A stretch of 64,000 bases of DNA from JACCWP01 sp963801045 (GTDB lineage Bacteria; Actinomycetota; Actinomycetes; Propionibacteriales; Nocardioidaceae), in assembly GCA_963801045.1 (NCBI GenBank), contig CAWDDC010000003.1, forward strand, positions 496,001 through 560,000. The letters are read 5' to 3'. The notes under the pieces are model-generated. The model saw only the letters and a list, made by a program, of their open reading frames with translations. It was not told the DNA's origin and did not search any database. Shown one piece after another: positions 11,427-20,389 of the stretch (its first letter is position 1; every line of letters starts with the position of its first letter). The translations under genes and the position numbers were made by a program.

Positions 11427-12869
11427 TCAGCGACAGCCGCGACCGGCGCAGTCGCGGACCAGCGAGAGCCGCACCGCCAGCCGGTGCTGCAGGCCGGCGT
11501 GCTGCGGGCGGCCGGCGAGGTTGTTGGTCTGGGACGGGTCCTTGGCCAGGTCGTAGAGCTCGACCCCGCGGCCGGCGTACTCGACGTAGACATAGCCAGA
11601 GCTGGTGCGGATGGCGTCGTAGGAGCGCCAGGACGAGTCCTTGTCCAGCGACTCGATCAGCAGGTCGCGGCCGGTCGGCCGTGCCGGAGCCGTCGCGCAT
11701 CAGCGGCACCAGGTTGCGGCCGTCGATGGTGAACCGCCGCGGGGCCTCGGCGCGGGTCTGGGCCAGCAGCGTCGGAGCGAGGTCGTGCAGACCGACGACG
11801 TGGTGGCGGACGACGCCGGTCGGCAGGCCGGGTCCGCGTATCAGCAGCGGCACCCGCGACGACGGCTCGTACACGAGCTTCTTCTCGGTGGGGTAGCGGT
11901 GCTCGCCGAGCATCAGCCCGTTGTCGGAGGTGAAGACGATCGTGGTGTTGGCGAGGACGCCCTGGGTGCGCAGCGATCGCACGATCTGCGCGACGCCCTC
12001 GTCGACGGACAGCAGTGACTCGAGCCGGTTCTCGGCGAAGCGCTGGGTGCGCTCGAGCTGCTGCGGCGCTCATCCGCGGGAGCCGCACCGCGGGTGGCTT
12101 GTCGGACACGTCGGGCTCGTCGTAGCCCGGGTCGTCCACCGGCGGCGGCTCGCCGTCGAAGGCGTGCTCGTACTGCCGCGCCGGCACCGGCGCGTGTCCG
12201 AGGCGGCCGTTGACGGTCGCCTCGTGCGGGGCGGCGTAGCTCACGTGCAGGAACATCGGGCGGTCGGCGTTGGCGCGGATGAAGGTCGTGGCCAGCGAGG
12301 TCACGGTGTCGGTCTGGTAGCCGGGCAGCTGCTGGAGCTCGCCGTTGACGTTGTAGATCGCCGGGTCGCGGTAGGCGTAGACCCCGCGCACGGTCGCCTT
12401 CCAGACGTCCCAGCCGGGCGGGACGTAGCGCCGGGCCGTCTTGCCGTACTGGTTGAGGTACTTGCCGATGAAGCCGGTCCGGTAGCCGTCGTCGTCGAGC
12501 CAGGTGCCGAGACTGGACGAGTCGTCGAACGCCGCGAACCCGCCGCGCGGGAAGACGTTGTCGACGACACCGGAGTTGTGCGGGTACTGCCCGGTCAGGA
12601 TGCTCACCCGGGACGGGCAGCAGACCGGGTCCACGGCGTAGGCGTGGTCGAAGGTCACCCCGCGATCGCCGATCAGCCGGCGTACGTGCGGCAGCGCGCG
12701 CAGCTCGTCGGCGCGCATGTCGTCGGTCAGCACGATGACGACGTTGCGCGCGCCGGGTGGTCGTGTCCGCCGTGCTGTCCGGCTGCTGGCTGGTGGCAGG
12801 CGCGGGCACGAGGACGCCGGTGAGGGCGACGAGTCCGGTCAGGGCCAGCGCGGCAACGGCTGCCCTCAC
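11427..12869 (-). CDS. Secreted sulfatase (frameshifted)
   Basis: About 480 residues. The N-terminal signal peptide (AAVAALALTGLVALTGVLVP) is followed, after a frame change near 12757, by the alkaline-phosphatase-superfamily metal site VLTDDMRAD and the sulfatase signature CCPSRVSILTGQYPHNSG. The Cys of CCPSR would be converted to formylglycine. FTSDNGLMLGEH supplies the second metal ligand pair. Further junctions lie near 12070 and 11680; the C terminus is VEYAGRGVELYDLAKDPSQ to the stop at 11427. It should remove sulfate esters outside the cell; the substrate is not evident. The GTG start overlaps the stop of the upstream permease gene by 4 bases. Confidence 0.85.
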
Positions 12870-14083
12870 GTCTCGACTGCCGGGGCCCGCTGACCGGACC
12901 AGTACTTGCGGACGGCGTTGGCGCAGGCGGCGAGCGGCACCGCGATCAGGGCCCCGACGATGCCGCCGGCGACGAGGCCGACCGCGATGGCCAGGATGAT
13001 GCCGAGGGGGTGGACGGCGACCAGCCGGCCCATCAGGAACGGCTGCAGCACGTGCGACTCCAGCTGCTGCACGACCACCACCGCCGCCAGCATGATCAGC
13101 GCGATGACCGGGCCCTGCGCGACCAGCGCGACCAGCACGGCGACCGAACCGGAGACCGCGGCGCCCACGATCGGGACGAACGCCCCCAGGAAGACCAGCA
13201 CCCCGAGCGGCAGGGCCAGCGGCACCCCGAGGATCAGCGCGGCGACGGCGATGCCGAGCGCGTCGGTGAACGCCACCAGCACGGTGGCACGGACGAACGC
13301 GGTGAGCGACACCCAGGCGACCTGGCCGGACACGTCGAGGCCGTCCTGCGCGCGTCGGGGGAACAGGCTGACCACCCAGCGCCAGATCCCGGCGCCCTGC
13401 GCGCAGAAGAAGAAGGTGGCGAACAGCACGATGAACAGGCCGGTGAAGACGTGCGTGACCGCGGTGCCGACCTCGGCCGCCCGGGTCACGACCTCACTGC
13501 CACCCGCCCCCTGCACGGTCTCCTTGGCGTTGTCGATCAGCTCGGTGAGCTGGGCGTCGCTGAGGCCGAGCGGACCGTCGCGCAGCCAGTCCTGCACCTG
13601 CTCGATGCCGGCGACCACGTCGTCGCTGAGCTGCTTGGCCTGACCGGCCACCTGCGTGCCCACCAGGGTGAGCAGGCCGAACACGAGCACCAGCCCGGCC
13701 AGCACCACCAGCAGCGAGGCGAGCTTGCGTGGCATGCCGATGCGCTGCAGCACGTCGACCGCGGGCGCGGCCAGCGCGGTGGTGAGCATCGCGATCGCCA
13801 GCGGGATGGTGACCTCGCTGAAGAACACCAGCAGCACCAGCACCTGCTTGGCGGCGAGCAGCACGACGACCACGCACAGCGCCCAGGCGGTGGTCGTGAT
13901 GACTCCGCGGCGGGACACCCAGCCCGTGCAGCCCCATCGGGCCGGCCGGTGCGGGTGTGGCGCTGCGGCGTCGGCGGGCGGTGCGGCGGCGGTGTCGGCG
14001 GTGACGCCCTGGCCGTCGTCCCGGCCGGCCTCCGACCTGCGGGCGCGCTTACGCATCCGCTCGATCGGCCGCCATCTGCTCAC
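12866..14083 (-). CDS. AI-2E family transporter (PerM-like permease)
   Basis: Intact, 405 residues. A basic, alanine-rich cytoplasmic N terminus (about 1-55) precedes eight or so transmembrane helices typical of the AI-2 exporter-like superfamily, for example TTTAWALCVVVVLLAAKQVL, LASLLVVLAGLVLVFGLLTL and PLGIILAIAVGLVAGG. The central soluble region (SDDVVAGIEQVQDWLRDGPL) matches the family. Substrates vary (AI-2, Na+/H+ antiport in some members), so no transport claim is made. The GTG at 14083 is the best start (VSRWRPIERMRKRARR). The stop overlaps the sulfatase start (GTGA). Confidence 0.88.
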   Translation of the reverse strand: MSRWRPIERMRKRARRSEAGRDDGQGVTADTAAAPPADAAAPHPHRPARWGCTGWVSRRGVITTTAWALCVVVVLLAAKQVLVLLVFFSEVTIPLAIAMLTTALAAPAVDVLQRIGMPRKLASLLVVLAGLVLVFGLLTLVGTQVAGQAKQLSDDVVAGIEQVQDWLRDGPLGLSDAQLTELIDNAKETVQGAGGSEVVTRAAEVGTAVTHVFTGLFIVLFATFFFCAQGAGIWRWVVSLFPRRAQDGLDVSGQVAWVSLTAFVRATVLVAFTDALGIAVAALILGVPLALPLGVLVFLGAFVPIVGAAVSGSVAVLVALVAQGPVIALIMLAAVVVVQQLESHVLQPFLMGRLVAVHPLGIILAIAVGLVAGGIVGALIAVPLAACANAVRKYWSGQRAPAVET

Positions 14084-14115
14084 CGGAGCATCCTGCCTTG
14101 ATTCCGGGACGAGCG

Positions 14116-15487
14116 TCAGCCCGGGTCGATCAGGTGCCCGGCGAGCAGGCCCCGCGCGACGTCCGGATGCGCGGCCGCGAGCAGCCCCGCGGCCACCAGC
14201 ACGTAGGTCCGGTCGACGACGATGCGCGGGTCCCGGGGCAGCAGCCAGCCGCCGGGGACGTCGGCGCCGGTCGACGCCCGGAGCACCCGCTCGGCGTCGC
14301 CGGCACCGGCGTGTCGCAGGACGCCGCCCGACCCCACCAGCAGCCCGACCTCGCGCAGGTCCTTGCCGGTGCGCTCGACCACCCGCCCGTCCGGGCCGAG
14401 CACCACCCGCTGCCTGCCGGCGTGGCGACGCAGCGCGACCGCGGTGGCCACCTCGGCGAGCCGGGCGTCGAGCCGCCGCGCCCGGTCGGTGTCGGGGACG
14501 AGCCCGGGATCGTCGCGGCGGGCCTGTGCGGCGGCTTCGAGCCCGGCCTGCTCGTCGGGGTCGACCAGGTCGGCGTCGAGGCCCTGCTGCACGGTCGGCA
14601 CCGCGCTCCACCGCATGCCCAGGTCGCCCTCGACGGTGCGGGTGACCCGGGTCGGGGCGACGACCTGGCGGGCCAGCCCGACGTCCTCCGGGTCGAGCTC
14701 GACCACGGAGTGCACGTCGGTGGTGGCCCCGCCGACGTCGACGACGGCCACGTCGCCGGTCACCTCGGCCAGCAGCTCGACCCCGGTGAGCACCACGTCG
14801 GGGGTCGGGCCGGTGACCATCCGGGTGAACGCGTCCGACGCCGACAGGTGCTTGCCGCCGATCACGTGCCGCAGGAACGCCTCGCGGATCGCCGCCGCGG
14901 GCCTGCTCCGGAGCCAGCTCGCCGATCCGTGGGCACCACGTTCGCCGCCACGCTGTACGGCACCCCGCCTCGGCGAGCACGCGCGCCCGCGTCGGCTGCC
15001 GCGTCGGCGTTGCCGGCCACCACGACCGGCCCGGCCCAGCCCGCGGTGGCGAGCGCGCGTGCGGCGGTCGTGATGACCTCGGTGTTGCCGCCGTCGGTGC
15101 CGCCGACGAGCAGCACCAGGTCGGGGCGGCTGTCCCGCAGCGCGGCCAGCCGGTCGCGCGTCCAGACCGCCGTCGCCGACGTGCACGACCCGGCCGCCGC
15201 TGGACAGCGCCACCCGGCGGCCGGCCTCGGCGGTGACCAGCTCCTCGTTGCCCACGACCGCGATCCGCAGCCCGCCGCCGGCCGACGAGCAGCCGAGCAC
15301 CGGCGCGTCCGCCGGCCGCCGGCCAGGTGCCGGCGAGCTCGTCCCGGCAGGCCGCCCACCCGTCCAGCACGTCGGTGCCGACCGTGGTCCGCGCCGAGGC
15401 GGCGGCGACGACCCGCGCGTCGTCGAGGTCGACCAGCAGCGCCTTGGTGAAGGTCGAGCCGAAGTCGACGCAGACGACGAGGGTCAT
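14116..15487 (-). CDS. GlmL/MutL-type glutamate mutase accessory protein (frameshifted)
   Basis: About 455 residues. An ASKHA-fold ATPase-like protein of the glutamate mutase L (GlmL/MutL) family: phosphate-1 motif VCVDFGSTFTKALLVDLDDA, LVLLVGGTDGGNTEVI in the middle, and phosphate-2 motif VAVVDVGGATTDVHS. The protein is read through three frames with junctions near 15315, 15165 and 14920; all pieces are in family order. In clostridia GlmL reactivates or assists glutamate mutase, but in actinobacteria without mutS/mutE genes nearby the role is unclear. No mutase subunit is in this window. The start is the ATG at 15487. Confidence 0.8.
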
Positions 15488-15636
15488 CGGTCGTGAGGTG
15501 TGCGAAGGAGGCAGGTGGGGCGGTGCCAGGCCCGGCCGCGGACCCAGACCGGCTGACGCGTACCCGATCTCGAGAGGCAGCCGTCGGGCGACGCAGCGGG
15601 GGGCGGGGGCGGTCACCGGGAGCCGCACGCGGGCTC

Positions 15637-16795
15637 TCAGCCCAGCGCCTGGGCGAGGTCGGCGACCAGGTCGTCGGCCGACTCGATGCCGACGCTGAGC
15701 CGTACCAGGTCGGCCGGCACCTCGAGGTCGGAGCCGGCGACCGAGGCGTGCGTCATCCGGCCGGGGTGCTCGACCAGCGACTCCACCCCGCCCAGCGACT
15801 CGGCGAGCAGGAACAGCCGGCAGCGCTCGGCGACGTCCACCGCCGCCTGCTCGCCCGCGGCCATCCGGAACGACACCATGCCGCCGAAGCGCCGCATCTG
15901 CCGTGCCGCCGTGCTCGTGCCCCGGGTGGTCGGGGAGCCCGGGTAGAGCACCTCGGCGACCTCGCCGCGGGTGCCGAGGTAGTCGGCGATCCGCTCGGCG
16001 TTGTCGCAGTGCCGCTCCATCCGCACCGCCAGGGTGCGCAGCCCGCGCAGCACCAGCCAGGCGTCGAACGGGCCGGACACGGCACCGACGGCGTTCTGCA
16101 GGAACGTCACCTGGTCGGCGAGCTCGTCGGTGCGGGTGACCAGCGCGCCGCCCACCACGTCGGAGTGGCCGCCGCAGTACTTCGTCGTGGAGTGCACGAC
16201 CACGTCGGCGCCGAGCGCGATCGGCTGCTGCAGGTAGGGCGACGCGAACGTGTTGTCGACGACCAGCAGCGCGCCGGCCTCGTGCGCCAACGCGGCCAGC
16301 GCCTCGATGTCGGCGATGCCGAGCAGCGGGTTGGTGGGCGTCTCGACCCAGACCACCTTCGTGCTGCCCGGGCGGATCGCCTGCCGGACGGCGTCGAGGT
16401 CGGAGACGGCGACCGCGGTCTGGGCGAGACCCCACGGCTCGAGCACCCGGGTGAACAGCCGGGAGCTGCCGCCGTACGCGTCGTCGGGGACGACGACGTG
16501 GTCGCCCGGCCGGCAGACGGCGCGCAGCAGGGTGTCCTCCGCGGCCATCCCGCTGGCGAACGCGAGCCCGCGGGCGCCGCCCTCCAGCGAGGCCAGGCAC
16601 TCCTCGAGGGCGGTGCGGGTCGGGTTGGCCGAACGGGAGTACTCGTAGCCCTCGCGCAGCCCGCCGACGCCGTCCTGGGCGTACGTGCTGGTCGCGTAGA
16701 TCGGGCGGGACCACCGCGCCGGTGCGCGGGTCCGGGTCCTGCCCGGCGTGGATCGCACGCGTCTCGAAGCCGGTGCCGTCGGGCGTCGTTGCCAT
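15637..16795 (-). CDS. metB: Cystathionine gamma-synthase (one frameshift)
   Basis: About 385 residues. A Cys/Met-metabolism PLP enzyme condensing O-activated homoserine with cysteine to cystathionine. Visible: the N terminus GFETRAIHAGQDPDPRTGAV, the YATSTYAQDGVGG segment, YEYSRSANPTRTALEE, and the PLP lysine in VVVHSTTKYCGGHSDVVGGA. A single extra C near 16707 (CCGCCCGATC for CCGCCGATC) separates the first 28 residues from the rest. Start ATG at 16795. The family also contains cystathionine gamma-lyase and methionine gamma-lyase; the assignment to synthase is by overall similarity. The cbs gene near 28 kb would serve the reverse transsulfuration step. Confidence 0.85.
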
Positions 16796-16828
16796 GCCGC
16801 CGAGGCTAACGCCGCCCCCACCCCCGCG

Positions 16829-16916
16829 ATCCGAGGGTTCTGGTTGCGCCATCCGAGGGTTCTGGTTGCGCGGTCCGAGGGTTCTGGTTGCGCGATCCGA
16901 GACTTACGGTTGCGCC
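16829..16916. repeat. Four-copy 22-base tandem repeat
   Basis: Four units with a 22-base period start at 16829, 16851, 16873 and 16895. The core is TCCGAGGGTTCTGGTTGCGC in the first three; the fourth is diverged (TCCGAGACTTACGGTTGCGC) and supplies the TAA stop of the gene ending at 16904. The array fills the space between metB and that gene. Confidence 0.85.
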
Positions 16917-17485
16917 GGACCCTCCGCGTCGAGGTGCGCGAGCACCGCCCGCCCGCGCGGCGACAGCTCGTACCCGACCCGCAGGCTGTAGGTCAGGCCG
17001 AGGTTCTTCAGCTTCCGTACGTCGATCTTGAACGGCTGCGTCTCGCGCCCGAACGACTCCGCGAGGTCCGGCGCGCGCACCGCGGGCCGCTCGGCGATGC
17101 ACCGCAGCACCGCATGCGTCCAGGCGCCGTGGCTGCTGGCCCGGTCGAGCCGCCCGAGCCGTTGCAGGACCTCGTCCAGCCCGGCGGCGTCCAGCCGGTC
17201 GTCGGCCGCGAGCTCGGCCCGCGGGTCGGGCCCGGTCTCCTGGTGGAACGCGATCCGGAACACCGGGTCGTCCGGCGACCCCCGCAGCCCGGCCCGGATC
17301 GAGTCGGCGTCGTCGCGGCCGGCCGCGCGCGCGTCCTTCCGGGTGATCCGCGCCGGGTTGATCGGCTCGATGCTCTCCACCCGCAGCCGCCCCGCGTTGG
17401 TCCGGTAGACCCGCCCGGCGATCACCCGCGGCCGCGCCCAGCGCCGGAACGCGACCGTGATCCGGCCGTCCGCCGCGCCCCTCAT
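16904..17485 (-). CDS. ASCH/PUA-like domain protein, hypothetical
   Basis: A 193-residue protein. The N-terminal 60 residues (ITVAFRRWARPRVIAGRVYR then GRLRVESIEPINPARITRKD) look like an ASCH-type PUA-like domain, a fold that binds RNA or nucleic acid derivatives. The C-terminal third (RLGRLDRASSHGAWTHAVLR to GYELSPRGRAVLAHLD) resembles a winged-helix, as in small DNA-binding proteins. The ATG at 17485 is chosen; an in-frame GTG a few codons upstream is possible. Function unknown. The stop codon lies in the last unit of a 22-base repeat array. Confidence 0.65.
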   Translation of the reverse strand: MRGAADGRITVAFRRWARPRVIAGRVYRTNAGRLRVESIEPINPARITRKDARAAGRDDADSIRAGLRGSPDDPVFRIAFHQETGPDPRAELAADDRLDAAGLDEVLQRLGRLDRASSHGAWTHAVLRCIAERPAVRAPDLAESFGRETQPFKIDVRKLKNLGLTYSLRVGYELSPRGRAVLAHLDAEGPAQP

Positions 17486-17641
17486 GTCGTCGCCCGCGAA
17501 TCGCACGGCGTCAGCATGCCGCCAGCGCACCACCGGCTGCCAGCGCCGGCCCACATCGAGGTACGGGGTCGCGCGCCGCCGGGAAGCAACGCCCGGCCCG
17601 ATGCGTTGACGTCAATACCCGCACCCCTCCAGGAGGACTGC

Positions 17642-18280
17642 ATGTTCGGCCGTACGAAGACCGACCTCCCCACCGCCGAGACCGCCCTGCCGGGTCGCGA
17701 CCAGCGCCCGTTCCCCGTCGGCGACAAGCACCTCGTCCTCGGCACCCCGATCGAGTCGGACGTGCCCGAGGGCTTCGAGGAGGTCGTCGTCGGCCTCGGC
17801 TGCTTCTGGGGCGAGGAGAAGACGTTCTGGGAGATCGACGGCGTGTGGTCCACGTCGGTCGGCTACGCCGGCGGCGTCACGCCGAACCCCACGTACGAGG
17901 AGGTCTGCACCGGTCGCACCGGCCACGCCGAGGTGGTGCGGATCGTGTACGACCCGAAGAAGGTGTCGTTCGAGCAGCTGCTCAAGGTGTTCTGGGAGAA
18001 CCACGACCCGACCCAGGGCATGCGCCAGGGCAACGACCGCGGCACGCAGTACCGCTCGGTGCTCTACACCACCACGCCGGAGCAGCAGACCGCCGCCGAG
18101 CGCTCGCGCGAGACCTACCAGCAGGCGATGACGGCGCGCGGCTACGGCGAGATCACGACCGTGATCGCGCCGCTCGACCACTACTGGTACGCCGAGGACT
18201 ACCACCAGCAGTACCTGGTGAAGAACCCGTTCGGCTACTGCCCGCTGCACGCCACGGGCGTCGCGTACGCCGACGCCTGA
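17642..18280 (+). CDS. msrA: Peptide-methionine (S)-S-oxide reductase
   Basis: Intact, 212 residues. MsrA reduces methionine-S-sulfoxide in proteins using thioredoxin. The catalytic cysteine is in GLGCFWGEEKTF (C54); STSVGYAGG, YDPKKVSFEQLLKVFWENHD, RQGNDRGTQYRS and YHQQYLVKNPFGYC are family hallmarks, and the last Cys could be the resolving residue. A textbook AGGAGG lies at 17631-17636, 5 bases before the ATG. The N-terminal extension of about 45 residues before the core is usual for this long form. Confidence 0.95.
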   Translation: MFGRTKTDLPTAETALPGRDQRPFPVGDKHLVLGTPIESDVPEGFEEVVVGLGCFWGEEKTFWEIDGVWSTSVGYAGGVTPNPTYEEVCTGRTGHAEVVRIVYDPKKVSFEQLLKVFWENHDPTQGMRQGNDRGTQYRSVLYTTTPEQQTAAERSRETYQQAMTARGYGEITTVIAPLDHYWYAEDYHQQYLVKNPFGYCPLHATGVAYADA

Positions 18281-18408
18281 CGGCATTCACCGCTCGCGCT
18301 GACGCGGCACGCGACGATCCTGACCCGCGCTGTCGTATCGAGCGGTCGCCGTTCGTGGAGTAGACGTAGCGGCGGACACCGGGTCCGCGACTGACACGAG
18401 GAGCAGAC

Positions 18409-18765
18409 ATGGCCGAGTACCTCATCTACTTCAACCAGCAGTGGGTGGGCGACCACACCGAGGAGTGGTTCCGCGCGCGCGGGCCGCTCGCCATGGCGGT
18501 CGTCAACGAGATCGAGGCCGCCGGCGAGTACGTGTTCGCCGGGGGGCTGGAGGAGGACGGCCCGGTCTTCAGCGCGGACGCGACCAGCGGCACGGTGATG
18601 TTCACCGACGGGCCCTTCGTCGAGACCAAGGAGTGGCTGGGCGGGCTCACCGTGGTGGACGTGCCCGACGAGGACACCGCCAGGATGTGGGCCGGCAAGA
18701 TCGCGGAGGCCTGCGGCTGGCCCCAGGAGGTTCGCCGCTTCGGGCGGATGCCCGACGCCGGGTGA
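18409..18765 (+). CDS. YCII-related domain protein
   Basis: Intact, 118 residues. A dimeric alpha-beta barrel fold protein of the YCII family: start AEYLIYFNQQWVGDHTEEWF, centre FTDGPFVETKEWLGGLTVVD, C-terminal MWAGKIAEACGWPQEVRRFG. The GPFVETKEWLGG motif is typical of the actinobacterial subgroup (DGPF.E.KE), often encoded next to ECF sigma factors, although none is adjacent here. A GAGGAG sequence precedes the ATG. Function is not established; YciI itself is a hydrolase-like stress protein. Confidence 0.85.
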   Translation: MAEYLIYFNQQWVGDHTEEWFRARGPLAMAVVNEIEAAGEYVFAGGLEEDGPVFSADATSGTVMFTDGPFVETKEWLGGLTVVDVPDEDTARMWAGKIAEACGWPQEVRRFGRMPDAG

Positions 18766-18825
18766 CGGGTTCGCAAAGCGTTAACAGCGGTGTGGCGTAC
18801 GCGAACGCCTGACTACCCTCACCCG

Positions 18826-19724
18826 GTGATCGACATCAACGCCGCAGCGGCGGGTACCTGGCAGCTCGGCGACCTCACCGTCAACCGGATCGGATTCGGG
18901 ACCAAGCGCCTCGCCGGCAGCGGGGCGCACGACATCGACTCCCCCGGCGACCGGGACCGGACGATCGCGTTGCTCCGACGCGTCGTCGAGCTCGGCGTCA
19001 ACCACATCGACACGTCCGACTTCTACCCCAGCCACGGAGAGCCCGGCGAGACCGAGCTTCACCTCGTTGGGGTGGGCCAACACGATGCTCCGCGAGGCGC
19101 TCGCGCCGTATCCCGACGACCTGGTGATCGCCACCAAGGTGGGGCCGACTCCCACCGGCCTGGCCCGTCCGGACCAGCTCCGCGGGTTGGTCGAGAAGGA
19201 CCTGCGGGACCTCGGTCGTGACCACCTCGACCTGGTCTACCTGCGCCAGCAGGGGCTGGACTCGATCGCGGACCACTTCGGTGCGCTGGCCGACCTGCGC
19301 GACGGGGGGCTGATCCGGCACCTGGGGGTGTCCAACGTCCGCGCGCCGCTGCTCGCCGAGGCCCGGGCGATCGCGCCGGTCGTGGCGGTCTCACAACCGG
19401 TACGGCGTCGACTTCGGCCGGGTCAACGACGACATGCTCCGTACCTGCGGTGCCGAGGGCATCGCGTTCGTGCCGTTCTTCGCCCTGGCCGCCGCCGGCC
19501 GCGAGGGTGGCGGCGTGGCCGCCAACGCGACCGTCGAGGCGGTCGCCGAGGAGCACGGAGCCACCCCCGCTCAGGTACGGATCGCCTGGACGTTGAGCCA
19601 GGGCCCGCACGTGCTCGCCATCCCCGGGACCGGCGACCCCGACCACCTGGCCGAGAACGTCGCGGCCGGAGCCCTTGCACTGTCCGCCGAACAGCTGGCC
19701 CGGCTCAGGGCTGAGCCCGGCTGA
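18826..19724 (+). CDS. Aldo/keto reductase (two frameshifts)
   Basis: About 298 residues. NAD(P)H-dependent TIM-barrel oxidoreductase: the start (VNRIGFGTKRLAG), the catalytic Asp/Tyr region VELGVNHIDTSDFYPSHGE, the Lys strand YPDDLVIATKVGPTPTG, the His strand HLDLVYLRQQGLDS, HLGVSNV, and the cofactor end VLAIPGTGDPDHLAENVAAG. It needs frame corrections near 19065 and 19395. The start is the GTG at 18826. The protein belongs to the AKR subgroup with R/P..GPG-type loops in actinobacteria; substrate unknown. The DinB gene follows 20 bases later. Confidence 0.82.
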
Positions 19725-19744
19725 GCATCAGCCATGATGGCGCG

Positions 19745-20301
19745 ATGACTGGGACCCAGCGCGCGGACATGTTCGTCGACTCCGAGGACGACCCCCGAGA
19801 AGGTGGCACCGCCCTGGGCGACGAGCGCGCCACGCTGCTCGAGTTCCTGCGCTGCCAGCGGCTGACGCTCGAGATCAAGTGCCGCGGCCTCGACGACGCC
19901 GACCTGGCCCGTCGCTCGGTCGAGCCCTCGACGATGTCGCTGCTGGGACTCGTGCGCCACATGGCCAAGGTCGAGCACAGCTGGTTCCGGCGGGTGATGG
20001 CCGGGCAGGACATCCCGCGGATCTACAGCACCGCGGCCGAGCCCGACGCGGACTTCGACGGCGCGGTGCCTGACCCCGAGGTCGTCGAGGAGGCGTGGCG
20101 GGCCTGGCACCGCGAGATCGCGTTCGCCGACCAGCTGGTGGCCGAGACGCCCGACCTCGGCACCATCGGCGACCCACCACCACGCGGCGGGGGCAGATCT
20201 CGCTGCGCGAGGTGCTGGTCCACATGATCGAGGAGTACGCCCGCCACAACGGCCACGCGGACCTGATCCGCGAGCGGATCGACGGCAGGGTCGGGGAGTA
20301 G
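19745..20301 (+). CDS. DinB family protein (DUF664), one frameshift
   Basis: About 185 residues. Four-helix-bundle DinB/DUF664 protein: TLLEFLRCQRLTLEIKCRGL, the histidine-bearing helix LLGLVRHMAKVEHSWFRRVM, and, after a frame change near 20172, SLREVLVHMIEEYARHNGHA with the second metal histidines. At the junction GACCCACC probably lost one C (GACCCCACC gives GDPTTTRRGQISLR). In actinobacteria this family includes mycothiol-dependent metalloenzymes, so a mycothiol transferase-like role is possible in a host with mca; that is inference. Start ATG at 19745. Confidence 0.82.
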
Positions 20302-20389
20302 TCGGGGTCACGCAGGACCGATGAAAGCCGGGTGAAAGAAGCCGGTCCCACGATGGCGCAGCCGATTTCGCGCGCCACAGGGGGCCGTC

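Noticed and set aside
9668..12869. Sulfatase and PhoD-type phosphatase as part of the polysaccharide locus
   Set aside because: They lie more than 30 kb from it among housekeeping genes, with no shared motif; a functional link would be speculation.
15488..15636. 149-base gap between metB and the GlmL-like gene
   Set aside because: No conserved reading frame, hairpin or riboswitch-like structure could be recognised; treated as plain intergenic DNA.
12866..16852. An open frame of 1328 codons spanning five gene regions on the minus strand
   Set aside because: It joins true coding pieces of the permease, GlmL-like and MetB proteins with shadow sequence; conservation switches frames inside it.
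18783..18812. A short stretch after the YCII gene encoding GVAYANA and a stop, similar to the msrA C terminus GVAYADA
   Set aside because: The match is only about 18 of 22 bases with no further msrA similarity upstream, so a decayed msrA copy is not supported.
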